Positions 9,041-16,149 of a DNA stretch of 64,000 bases are shown here, piece by piece. The position numbers and the translations under genes were made by a program. Below the pieces are notes generated by a model. It was not told the origin of the DNA. It made no database searches and saw nothing but the letters and a program-made list of their open reading frames with translations. The DNA comes from Flavobacterium sp. KJJ (GTDB lineage Bacteria > Bacteroidota > Bacteroidia > Flavobacteriales > Flavobacteriaceae): contig NZ_JARP01000006.1 in assembly GCF_000708595.2 (NCBI RefSeq), positions 1 through 64,000 of the forward strand, read 5' to 3'. How positions within the stretch are numbered: the stretch's first letter is position 1; each line of letters begins with the position of its first letter.

Positions 9041-9286
9041 ATTAATGATTATTCTAAAACATACGATTTAAATAATTATAATTGTAGCGATTTTGGTATT
9101 ATGGTTGCTCAAAGAGCAAGCTTGTATTTACCAAAAACATCAGGTTCTTACGATAACTTTATTGTGAAATTTAAAGGTCGAAATCCAAGTGATTTAGGAC
9201 AAGATATTAGAAATATGAGTACTCCAAACGGAGCTACTAAAATTACAACTAAAGGGAATGCCCCAAAAAAGAAAGGAAATTGTTAA
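9020..9286 (+). CDS. Toxin-tail-like ORF (papain-like amidase end) fused to an integrase remnant
   Basis: An 88-residue ORF. Its first residues (MPDNWDY) belong to the integrase fragment; the rest (YDLNNYNCSDFGIMVAQRA ... LPKTSG ... GRNPSDLGQDIRNM) resembles the C-terminal end of Bacteroidota RHS/polymorphic-toxin amidases, where the Cys in the NC(T/S)D motif would be the nucleophile. The rest of the toxin is absent, so it is most likely an inactive tail. It ends directly at the start codon of the next gene (TAA then ATG). Confidence 0.5.
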   Translation: MPDNWDYINDYSKTYDLNNYNCSDFGIMVAQRASLYLPKTSGSYDNFIVKFKGRNPSDLGQDIRNMSTPNGATKITTKGNAPKKKGNC

Positions 9287-9739
9287 ATGAAAAAATATAA
9301 ATTAATTTTAATAATAGCAATGTTTTTGTTAAAAACAGTTGTTGTCGAAAGTCAGAACAAAACCAATGAAATGGTTGTAAATAATTTTGTAAAATCTGTC
9401 TTTTTTGAAAAGAAAACTGCAAAATTTATTGCAGATAACTACGTGTATTTTGAACCTATTAACAATGCAAGATATAGTTCTGAGGATAGAATAGAAATTG
9501 TAGGTAAGCATTTAAAGAAAATTAAAAAGGAAAAAACTTCTTTAATAAATCCGACAGATTATTCTGTTGTGCCATATAATGAATACAAAGGCGCTAAAGC
9601 TGTCTTTAAAACAACAAATAATGTTTTTATTTTATTAAGTAAAAACAATCCTGTAATGTATTTTTCATTCATAAATGACAGAATATTTTCTTTTGATTAT
9701 ATTACTAAGGGAGACGAAAGTTTGTTTATAACTTACTAA
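9287..9739 (+). CDS. Secreted protein of unknown function, possible immunity partner
   Basis: The 150-residue protein has a signal peptide (KLILIIAMFLLKTVVVESQ) and no recognised domain. It starts immediately after the stop of the amidase-tail ORF and is followed by a clear terminator, so the two form a unit. Position behind a toxin tail suggests a periplasmic immunity protein, but this is inference from context only. It lies inside the ssrA island. Confidence 0.6.
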   Translation: MKKYKLILIIAMFLLKTVVVESQNKTNEMVVNNFVKSVFFEKKTAKFIADNYVYFEPINNARYSSEDRIEIVGKHLKKIKKEKTSLINPTDYSVVPYNEYKGAKAVFKTTNNVFILLSKNNPVMYFSFINDRIFSFDYITKGDESLFITY

Positions 9740-9779
9740 CTCTAATAATTAGTGTTTTAAATTTATCTTTTTATTATCA

Positions 9780-9809
9780 AACCTCGTAATTATTTTGCGA
9801 GGTTTTTTT
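9780..9809 (+). terminator. Intrinsic terminator after the immunity-like gene
   Basis: AACCTCG (9780-9786) pairs with CGAGGTT (9798-9804), followed by a T-run on the plus strand. It also separates the gene from the convergent lysozyme-like pseudogene. Confidence 0.8.
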
Positions 9810-10387
9810 AAACTAATTGAAGTTTGCTAACTTCATTGAATAGCTTAACCCTTTCATCAACTCCAGTCGAACCGCCATTAATTTTGCGGGTCACACGTTG
9901 GATTGATTTTGCATTGTCCGAATCAATAACATCGTTTTTCTTATTGGTTTGCCAGTACCATAGTGTTGACATTAAAGCGTTCACTTCAACCAAAAGCAAA
10001 GATTAGGTTGTCAGTAAGTATTTTATCGTTCTTTAAATAGCTTGCAAATGCTTTGTAGTTGTCTTTGCCCGTCAGTTGGATAAACTTACGATACAAAAAT
10101 CCGTCATCACTTTCAACGTTGCCGTTGCCCATTCGATAAGCATAAACCCTGTTAGCAATCTTTGCGGGCTGGTGTACGTATTGATTTGCAAGGTTCAAAG
10201 AAAAGTATTTCAGGAAAGTTGAATCCAACTCCTTTGCTGAGTAATTCAGGTTTTCGGCTTGGGGTATTAATTTGCTTTCATAGTAAAATTGCGACCAGAA
10301 ATATGTTCTCTTTAATTGCGTATCGATGCCGTATTTATTTAGTGCGGTATTGTATTTTGTATTTAGGTTTTGGATTAATTCATTCAC
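9808..10387 (-). pseudogene. Lysozyme / GH19 chitinase-like protein, frameshifted
   Basis: Two overlapping frames together make one protein of about 190 residues. The first (from a GTG at 10387) has FYYESKLIPQAENLNYSAKE, the usual GH19/phage endolysin region around the catalytic Glu, and RVYAYRMGNGN. It ends in DNLIFAFG at a TGA; one base off, the sequence continues EVNALMSTLWYWQTNKKND ... RKINGG ... DERVKLF, the family's normal C-terminal end. A single extra base near 9984-9990 explains the break. The protein probably came with a phage-like or toxin-delivery segment of the island. Confidence 0.75.
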
Positions 10388-10614
10388 TGATTTAAAAGGT
10401 TAATAGCTTCGTTATTGTGCAAAAAGTGAGGAGGTTTTTTTACTTCTTTTGGGTTGGGTGTGTTTGAGTTTTTTAGCAATTCAACACCGACATAATCAAT
10501 GTCTAAATTGGTTATGTCCCAAATACGTGGAACGTTTAGATTGTACTCGTAAAAGTTGATATAATGAATGTAAACGTTGATCCTATAAGAAAAATAATGT
10601 TTTGGGATGAAAAA
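10384..10614 (-). pseudogene. C-terminal remnant of an unknown protein
   Basis: An open stretch with no usable start reads FFIPKHYFSYRINVYIHYIN and later RIWDITNLDIDYVGVELLKN ... PPHFLHNNEAINLLNQ before TGA at 10386-10384. The stop overlaps the GTG start of the lysozyme-like gene (GTGA overlap), which is the usual sign of a real operon. The upstream part was probably lost when the island decayed. I do not recognise the family. Confidence 0.45.
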
Positions 10615-10716
10615 TCAATAATATTATTTTCTCCTTTTAGTCCTCGAAAATTTTTAATGATAAGTTTTTGTAGTTTCATAAATGGTCAGTTAGTTTTAAT
10701 TCCGAATTTATAACTT

Positions 10717-10741
10717 TTTCACTCTACACTGTAGAGTGAAA
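10717..10741. promoter_or_regulatory. 25-bp perfect palindrome, putative operator
   Basis: TTTCACTCTACA (10717-10728) and TGTAGAGTGAAA (10730-10741) are perfect inverted halves around one central C. The size and symmetry fit a dimeric repressor site. It lies about 100 bp upstream of the truncated minus-strand ORF and inside the island; no repressor gene remains nearby. Confidence 0.5.
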
Positions 10742-10806
10742 CTACTTAATTTGTTCTACTAGATTATCATTGAATAGAAAAGATTAAATTTATTAACAGT
10801 TTAAAA

Positions 10807-10882
10807 TATCAACTAAATTGTCAACCTAAAAATAAAAAGCCTGTAAACAATAAGTTTACAGGCTTTTTTGTGGAGTCGCCGG
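10807..10882. repeat. Right attachment-type direct repeat at ssrA
   Basis: This copy has two elements 12 bp apart (TATCAACTAAA at 10807, TGTCAAC at 10819), the hairpin GCCTGTAAAC - AATAA - GTTTACAGGC (10839-10863), a T-run and TGGAGTCGCCGG (10871-10882), here continuing into the intact tmRNA gene. Compared with the left copy the 5-nt loop is exactly inverted (AATAA versus TTATT). Confidence 0.85.
10834..10869 (-). terminator. ssrA terminator
   Basis: A 10-bp perfect stem (10839-10848 with 10854-10863) sits directly after the tmRNA 3' end, with A/T runs on both sides (T-run on the minus strand at 10838-10834). It forms part of the attachment repeat. Confidence 0.85.
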
Positions 10883-11263
10883 GAATCGAACCCGGGTCCA
10901 AACAAGCAACTAAAGAGCTTTCTACGCGTTTATTTCCTGATTGGATTTTCGATGTTAAGCTAGGTCAGGAACAACCACTCAACACTTATCTTCTTAATTT
11001 CGATATCCACCCGAAGCTCATGGAAATCTAGGTCTATTTTTACGGTTCTCCTGGACTGACCGCCACAAACCAAGGCTTTCAAGGAGAATCCAGCTTCCCT
11101 ATCTGATAGGGACGTGGCTAATCTTACTATAATTCAGATTATGCAGCTAAAGCGTAGTTATTTTCGCCGTGTAAAATTGTAAGATCTTATATTTACGAGC
11201 AAGGTCTCAATGCTCGACGTGCTTACTTTTCAATTCGACTTGCTGTCAAAACCAGTCGACCCC
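10871..11263 (-). ncRNA. ssrA: Transfer-messenger RNA (tmRNA)
   Basis: On the minus strand the 5' end GGGGTCG (from 11263) pairs with CGACTCC near the 3' end to form the acceptor stem; the T-arm reads GGGTTCGATTCCC. The terminal CCA is not fully encoded (CGACTCCACAA). The tag reading frame GGC GAA AAT AAC TAC GCT TTA GCT GCA TAA lies at 11168-11139 and gives GENNYALAA, preceded by the Ala charged on the tmRNA. tmRNA with SmpB rescues stalled ribosomes and tags the product for proteolysis. Its 3' end is the integration site of the neighbouring island. Confidence 0.97.
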
Positions 11264-11330
11264 AAAAATGAGTTTGCAAATTTATACTATTTGAAGTTAG
11301 TTTGGTAATAAAATTTTCAGAAAAATTTTG

Positions 11331-12533
11331 TTATTCCTCATCTTTAAAATTAAAAGGATAATCACCAAAAATTGGAGCCAATTTTCTAACTGCATAAGTC
11401 TTTGTAGTCATTTTATTTGATAAGGCAATAATGGTAACGTGTTCTTTCATCAGCGGAATATAAGATGAAGTATTGCCGTGCCACCAGCCGTTATGGAAAT
11501 AATAATTTTGTCCAGTTTCCCAATTGATCATTCTAATTCCTAAACCGTAATTTTTTGTTCCCTTGCGTTCATTGCTGTAACCTGTATAAACTTGTTTTAG
11601 CAAAGCCGGTTTTAAAAAGTCAGGCGAATTTCTGGCTCTGTCAAATTTTAAAAGATCTCGAACAGTCGAAAAAACGTTTTTATCGCCGTAAACATTATCC
11701 AAATAATCAAAACCAATTTCTGCGCCATTTCCTTTGTATGATGGAACGATTTTTTTTCTGTCTTTATCATCATCAAAAACATACGTATGCGTCATTCCCA
11801 ATGGTTTAAAAATCATTTGAGACATTGCTTCCTTATACGTCAAACCCGTAATTTTTTCAATGATAAGGGCAAGCATTGCATAATTGGTATTGCAGTACCC
11901 AAAACGAGTTCCGGTTGTTGATTCTAATCCAACATTTTTTGTGGCTAGAATTTCTAGGATGTCTTTATTCGTAAGCTGATTATGTCTGTCCCAAACTGAT
12001 TTGTCGTGATCTGTAAAATAAGCATAATTACGCATACCGCTTCGATGGCTTAACAGCATTCGAACTGTACATTCTTCGTATGGAAATGTTTTTAAAATGG
12101 TGTTTACTTTTTGATCCAAATCTAGTTTACCGGCATTAACCAATTTTAAAACTGCCGTAGCAGTTAAAACTTTACTGACAGAAGCAATTTGCACTGGAGT
12201 GTCAGGTGTTATTTTAGTGCCTTCATTTTTATTAGCATAACCATTGTAGCGTTCAAAAATAATTTGTCCGTTTCTAGCGACCAAAAAACTTCCGTTCATG
12301 CTGTTGTTTGGCCAGTTTTTATTGTAGAAATGATTTATCCTGCCTATCACTGAATTTTTATAAGCTTCTGAAATTTTCTTTTCAGGACCTAAAGGTTTCA
12401 TTTTAGGTAAAGTATCTTCGACTGTAGGAGCAGCAGCTGTTTTTTTTGTTTTGTCTTTGCCACATGAACTTAAAACTAGTAGAGTAAAAAGTATTTGTGG
12501 TATCTTTGTTTTTTTAAGGAAAATCATTTGCAT
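11331..12533 (-). CDS. Lipoprotein serine hydrolase, beta-lactamase class C family
   Basis: The 400-residue protein has a lipobox (LVLSSC, Cys24) and so is probably a lipid-anchored periplasmic or outer-membrane enzyme. The catalytic SxxK is Ser118-Lys121 (IASVSKVLTATAV), the YxN motif is in RFGYCNTNYAML and the third motif region is HNGWWHG. DD-peptidase or esterase activity is likely; substrate unknown. A second Met two codons in is an equally possible start. It is the second such enzyme in the window, with low similarity to the one at 6000-7070. Confidence 0.88.
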   Translation of the reverse strand: MQMIFLKKTKIPQILFTLLVLSSCGKDKTKKTAAAPTVEDTLPKMKPLGPEKKISEAYKNSVIGRINHFYNKNWPNNSMNGSFLVARNGQIIFERYNGYANKNEGTKITPDTPVQIASVSKVLTATAVLKLVNAGKLDLDQKVNTILKTFPYEECTVRMLLSHRSGMRNYAYFTDHDKSVWDRHNQLTNKDILEILATKNVGLESTTGTRFGYCNTNYAMLALIIEKITGLTYKEAMSQMIFKPLGMTHTYVFDDDKDRKKIVPSYKGNGAEIGFDYLDNVYGDKNVFSTVRDLLKFDRARNSPDFLKPALLKQVYTGYSNERKGTKNYGLGIRMINWETGQNYYFHNGWWHGNTSSYIPLMKEHVTIIALSNKMTTKTYAVRKLAPIFGDYPFNFKDEE

Positions 12534-12774
12534 CGTTCTTTAAAAACAAATATATCGAATTCAATTTTGTTGTTTTGTCAATTTTTAGTGACTTAAGAGG
12601 GTTGCTTTAACAAAATTTTAACTACTGTTTTTTTTATTTGGTTGTTTTTCAGCTTTTAACGGTTTTTAAAGATTCTAAAATGAATTTTAACAACAAAAAT
12701 TTAACAAAATTTGTTATATTTGAAACAAATACGATTCAAAAAGTTACATTAATAATTGCTTTAAACTTATTTAA

Positions 12775-13977
12775 ATGAAATTTGGAATTATAAAAGAAAG
12801 AAAAAATCCACCAGATCGACGCGTTGTATTTTCTCCAAATGAATTAGTAAAACTGAAACAACTTTATAACGATGCAGTTGTAGAAGTAGAAAGTTCAGAT
12901 ATCAGAATTTTTTCGGACACACAATATCAAAGTATGGGAATTACTGTTACCGAAGATGTTTCTGACTGTGATGTTTTATTTGGTGTGAAAGAAGTGCCAA
13001 TTGAAAATTTAATTCCAAATAAAGCTTATTTTTTCTTTTCTCATACGATCAAAGAACAGCCTTATAACCGAAAATTACTTCAGGCAATTTTAGAAAAAAA
13101 CATCGAGTTATACGATCATGAAACTATTGTTGATGCTGAAAATCGACGCTTAATAGGTTTTGGAAAATATGCTGGAATGGTTGGTGTTTATAACGGAATT
13201 CGTGCTTTCGGAATCAAATTTGAATTGTTTAAGTTGCCAAAAGCAGAAACTTTAGCAGGAAAAGATGCTATGATTATGCACTTAAAACGCATAACAATGC
13301 CAGCTTTAAAATTTGTTATTACAGGTACTGGAAAAGTAGGAAGCGGTGCCAAAGAAATTCTTGATGCTATTAAAATAAAAGAAATTACAGTAGACAATTA
13401 TCTGACTAAAAAATACGCTCAAGCAGTTTATGTGCAGTTGGATGTTTTAGAATACAACAAAAGAACTGACGGACAAATTCTTGATTTTAAAGATTTTGTA
13501 TCACATCCTGAAGAATACGTTTCAGATTTTGAAAAGTTTACCAAAGTTACAGATATTTATTTTGCAGGTCATTTTCATGCCAATGGCGCGCCGATGATTT
13601 TGACAAAAGAGATGCTGAATGCGGGCGACTGTAGGCTAAAAGTTGTTGCTGATATTTCTTGCGATGTAAAGGGGCCAATTGCCTGTACTTTGCGTGCTTC
13701 GACAATTGCAGAACCTATATACGGTTATTTTCCTTTAGAAGATAGAGAAGTCGATGTTTTTCATCCTGCAGCAGTTGTGGTTATGGCAGTAGATAATTTA
13801 CCATGCGAAATTCCAAAAGATGCCAGCGAAGGTTTTGGAGAACAGTTTATGGAACATGTAATTCCAGCTTTCTTTAACGACGATAAAGATGGAATTCTGC
13901 AACGTGCAAAAATGACACAAAACGGAAAATTAACGGAAAGATTTAGTTATTTACAGGACTATGTAGACGGGAAATAA
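12775..13977 (+). CDS. Alanine dehydrogenase / saccharopine dehydrogenase-like NAD(P)-dependent oxidoreductase
   Basis: The 400-residue protein has the alanine dehydrogenase/transhydrogenase N-terminal domain (MKFGIIKERKNPPDRRVVFSP, typical Lys-Glu and Arg start) and a Rossmann domain with VITGTGKVGSGAKEIL at about 180-195. The C-terminal part (VVADISCDVKGPIACTLRAS, YFPLEDREVDVFHPAAVVVM) looks closer to lysine-forming saccharopine dehydrogenase than to classical Ald. It would interconvert an amino acid and its keto acid with NAD(P). A TATATTTG -7-like element lies at 12715-12722. The substrate is not settled. Confidence 0.85.
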   Translation: MKFGIIKERKNPPDRRVVFSPNELVKLKQLYNDAVVEVESSDIRIFSDTQYQSMGITVTEDVSDCDVLFGVKEVPIENLIPNKAYFFFSHTIKEQPYNRKLLQAILEKNIELYDHETIVDAENRRLIGFGKYAGMVGVYNGIRAFGIKFELFKLPKAETLAGKDAMIMHLKRITMPALKFVITGTGKVGSGAKEILDAIKIKEITVDNYLTKKYAQAVYVQLDVLEYNKRTDGQILDFKDFVSHPEEYVSDFEKFTKVTDIYFAGHFHANGAPMILTKEMLNAGDCRLKVVADISCDVKGPIACTLRASTIAEPIYGYFPLEDREVDVFHPAAVVVMAVDNLPCEIPKDASEGFGEQFMEHVIPAFFNDDKDGILQRAKMTQNGKLTERFSYLQDYVDGK

Positions 13978-14000
13978 GAGTTTTTGTTTCAAGTTTCACG

Positions 14001-14047
14001 TTATTAAAAAAGGGAGAAAAGTTTAAATTTTTTCCCTTTTTTAATAA
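14001..14047. terminator. Bidirectional terminator, 15-bp perfect stem
   Basis: TTATTAAAAAAGGGA (14001-14015) pairs perfectly with TCCCTTTTTTAATAA (14033-14047) between two convergent genes. Short inverted words (tttcaagtttca at 13986 and tgaaacctgaaacc at 14082) flank it. Confidence 0.8.
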
Positions 14048-14101
14048 TAGGTCATTTCTATTCATTCAGTACTTCAAACCTGAAACCTGAAACCAAAAAA
14101 A

Positions 14102-15487
14102 CTAAACCATTTCCTCCGGTTTCACCCAAGCATCAAAATCTTCTGGGGTTACGTATCCTAAACGAACGGCCTCCTCTTTAAGAGTTGTTCCGTTTTTGTG
14201 AGCGGTTTGTGCAATTTCAGCAGCTTTGTAATAGCCAATTTTTGTGTTTAAAGCCGTAACCAGCATTAACGAATTGTCTACTAACTCTTTGATGCGTTTA
14301 TAGTTTGGTTCGATTCCTTGAGCACAATGTTCATCGAAAGAAACACAAGCATCACCTAACAAGCGAGCCGACTGCAAAAAGTTAGCCGCCATAACAGGTT
14401 TAAAAACGTTAAGTTCATAATGTCCCTGCATTCCTCCAACGGCAATTGCCATATCGTTTCCAATTACCTGCGCGCAAACCATTGTTAAGGCTTCACATTG
14501 TGTAGGATTTACTTTTCCGGGCATGATAGAAGATCCTGGTTCGTTTTCAGGAATGTGAATTTCACCAATTCCAGAACGCGGTCCAGAGGCTAACATTCTG
14601 ATGTCATTCGCAATTTTATTTAAAGAAACCGCTAATTGTTTTAAAGCACCGTGTGTTTCTACGATGGCATCGTGTGCGGCTAAAGCTTCAAATTTGTTTT
14701 CAGCCGTTACAAACGGATGGTTGGTAAATTGAGCAATATATGCTGCAACTTTTACATCATAACCTTTAGGAGTATTAAGTCCGGTTCCAACAGCAGTTCC
14801 TCCTAAAGCAATTTCAGATAAATGTGCTAACGTATTTTTTAATGCTTTTAATCCGTATGCTAACTGCGCAGCGTAACCTGAAATTTCTTGTCCTAAAGTC
14901 AAAGGTGTTGCATCCATAAGATGCGTGCGTCCAATTTTTACGACGGAAGCAAATTCAGTTGCTTTTGCAGTTAAGGTTGCGTGTAGTTTTTCGACTCCAG
15001 GAATTGTGGTTTCAACAATCATTTTGTAAGCTGCAATATGCATTCCGGTTGGGAAGGTATCGTTTGATGACTGAGATTTATTGACATCGTCATTTGCTTT
15101 AATAAATTGTTCGCCCTCGCCAATTTCAAAACCTTTAAGAACTTGAGCGCGATTTGCAATTACTTCATTTACATTCATGTTGCTTTGCGTACCTGAACCA
15201 GTTTGCCAGATTACAAGCGGAAATTGATCTGCTAGCTTTCCTTCTAAAATTTCGTCACAGACAGCAGCGATAGCATCTCTTTTTTCTATTGGCAAAACAC
15301 CTAAATCATAATTTGCATAAGCAGCTGCTTTTTTTAGATAAGCAAAACCTTCAATGATTTCTTGTGGCATTGATCCCGAAGCACCAATTTTAAAATTATT
15401 TCTAGAACGTTCTGTTTGTGCACCCCAATATTTATCAGCTGGGACTTGAACTTCGCCCATGGTGTCTTTTTCTATTCTGTATTTCAT
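14102..15487 (-). CDS. fumC: Fumarate hydratase, class II
   Basis: The 461-residue protein has the full length of FumC. It carries the superfamily signature [15 protein letters not shown], the [19 protein letters not shown] segment and the [16 protein letters not shown] active-site region. It hydrates fumarate to malate in the TCA cycle and needs no iron-sulphur cluster. Related lyases (aspartase, argininosuccinate lyase) differ in these segments, so FumC is well supported. The gene stands alone and converges on the alanine dehydrogenase-like gene. Confidence 0.96.
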   Translation of the reverse strand: MKYRIEKDTMGEVQVPADKYWGAQTERSRNNFKIGASGSMPQEIIEGFAYLKKAAAYANYDLGVLPIEKRDAIAAVCDEILEGKLADQFPLVIWQTGSGTQSNMNVNEVIANRAQVLKGFEIGEGEQFIKANDDVNKSQSSNDTFPTGMHIAAYKMIVETTIPGVEKLHATLTAKATEFASVVKIGRTHLMDATPLTLGQEISGYAAQLAYGLKALKNTLAHLSEIALGGTAVGTGLNTPKGYDVKVAAYIAQFTNHPFVTAENKFEALAAHDAIVETHGALKQLAVSLNKIANDIRMLASGPRSGIGEIHIPENEPGSSIMPGKVNPTQCEALTMVCAQVIGNDMAIAVGGMQGHYELNVFKPVMAANFLQSARLLGDACVSFDEHCAQGIEPNYKRIKELVDNSLMLVTALNTKIGYYKAAEIAQTAHKNGTTLKEEAVRLGYVTPEDFDAWVKPEEMV

Positions 15488-15560
15488 TTTGTTGTTTGTA
15501 AAATGTTATTTGTAAAATGTAATGTTCTTTAAAATCGAAACTTCTTTTGAAAATGAATTC

Positions 15561-15640
15561 TAGCCCTGATGGAAGCGGCATCCTTTTTGTTTTTTCTTTA
15601 AAAACAAAAAGATACAGCGGACAGCAGGAATAAGCTCCTG
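15561..15640 (+). ncRNA. Probable Flavo-1-type structured RNA element
   Basis: The stretch reads TAGCCCTGATGGAAGCGG at 15561-15578, then a hairpin (CTTTTTGTTTTT with AAAAACAAAAAG) and GATACAGCGGACAGCAGG (15611-15628) followed by AATAAGCTCCTG. The paired GAAGCGG / CAGCGGACAGCAGG blocks around a variable hairpin match my memory of a common intergenic element of Flavobacteria, probably the Rfam Flavo-1 motif. It lies between two divergent genes and encodes no ORF. Function unknown; the Rfam name needs an Infernal search to confirm. Confidence 0.5.
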
Positions 15641-15763
15641 AAAATTATTATTGTTTTCTGTGAGCTCTTTATTTAAAAGCATTTCAGCTTCTAAAAAAGC
15701 TTATTTAAAATGAGTATAAATATACGGATAAATGTTATTTAACGAAAATTGATTTGGATTTTA

Positions 15764-15794
15764 TTGCTAAGAAAAAATATAAAACATACATTTG
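15764..15794 (+). promoter_or_regulatory. Bacteroidota-type promoter for the small membrane protein gene
   Basis: TTG (15764-15766) and, after 20 nt, TACATTTG (15787-15794) match the TTTG / TAnnTTTG consensus. It puts the transcript start near 15801 and so excludes the upstream TTG codon at 15792 as start. Confidence 0.6.
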
Positions 15795-15821
15795 TGCTTA
15801 CATTCAAAAATTCCGGAAAAC

Positions 15822-15995
15822 ATGTTTGAATTTTCACAGTACTTAGGCTTTTTACTTTTCTTAACCATACTAACTATAGGGTTTTGGTTGATGTTTTTCT
15901 TAGTAGGTTTCGTATCTTATTGGGTTACGGGTGCTAGCTGGGAAATGTTCAAAGAGAAAAGAGCAAAAAAGAGACAAGAAGAACAATCGATTTAA
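15822..15995 (+). CDS. Small membrane protein of unknown function
   Basis: The 57-residue protein has two probable membrane segments (YLGFLLFLTILTIGFWLMFF and FLVGFVSYWVTG, perhaps one hairpin) and a basic, charged tail (MFKEKRAKKRQEE). The ATG at 15822 was chosen because a good promoter ends at 15794 and the longer TTG-started frame would begin inside it. A strong terminator follows. No family is recognised. Confidence 0.7.
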   Translation: MFEFSQYLGFLLFLTILTIGFWLMFFLVGFVSYWVTGASWEMFKEKRAKKRQEEQSI

Positions 15996-16012
15996 TTTTA
16001 AATTGACTTCAT

Positions 16013-16047
16013 AAAAAAAGGACCCGTGAAAACGAGTCCTTTTTTTT
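16013..16047 (+). terminator. Terminator of the small membrane protein gene
   Basis: The stem AAAAAAAGGAC-C-CGT pairs with ACG-A-GTCCTTTTTTT (one internal mismatch), followed by T-rich sequence. Confidence 0.85.
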
Positions 16048-16082
16048 ATTTCAAAATCTATAATCATATAAATTCCAATAAA

Positions 16083-16128
16083 AAAAATCCAAATTCCAAT
16101 TTGATTAAAAATTAGAATTTGGATTTTT
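16083..16128 (-). terminator. Terminator of the TonB receptor gene, with AAATTCCAA repeat words
   Basis: AAAAATCCAAATTC (16083-16096) pairs with GAATTTGGATTTTT (16115-16128). The aaattccaa wording recurs in the terminator at 21156-21209. Confidence 0.7.
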
Positions 16129-16149
16129 GAAACTGATTTTTAGATTGTA

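Larger units (their letters stand above)
8762..10832. mobile_element. Remnant of a genomic island integrated at the ssrA (tmRNA) 3' end
   Basis: About 2.1 kb lies between two direct repeats that both carry the ssrA terminator and the last bases of tmRNA. Inside are an integrase N-terminal fragment next to the left repeat, a toxin-tail-like ORF with a secreted partner, a frameshifted lysozyme/GH19-like gene, a truncated unknown ORF and a 25-bp palindrome. Integration of tyrosine-recombinase islands into tmRNA genes is well established. The absence of most of the integrase shows that the element is decayed and probably immobile. Confidence 0.85.

Noticed and set aside
15792..15821. TTG start for the small membrane protein
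   Set aside because: The TTG overlaps the -7 promoter element; the ATG at 15822 is downstream of the expected transcript start.
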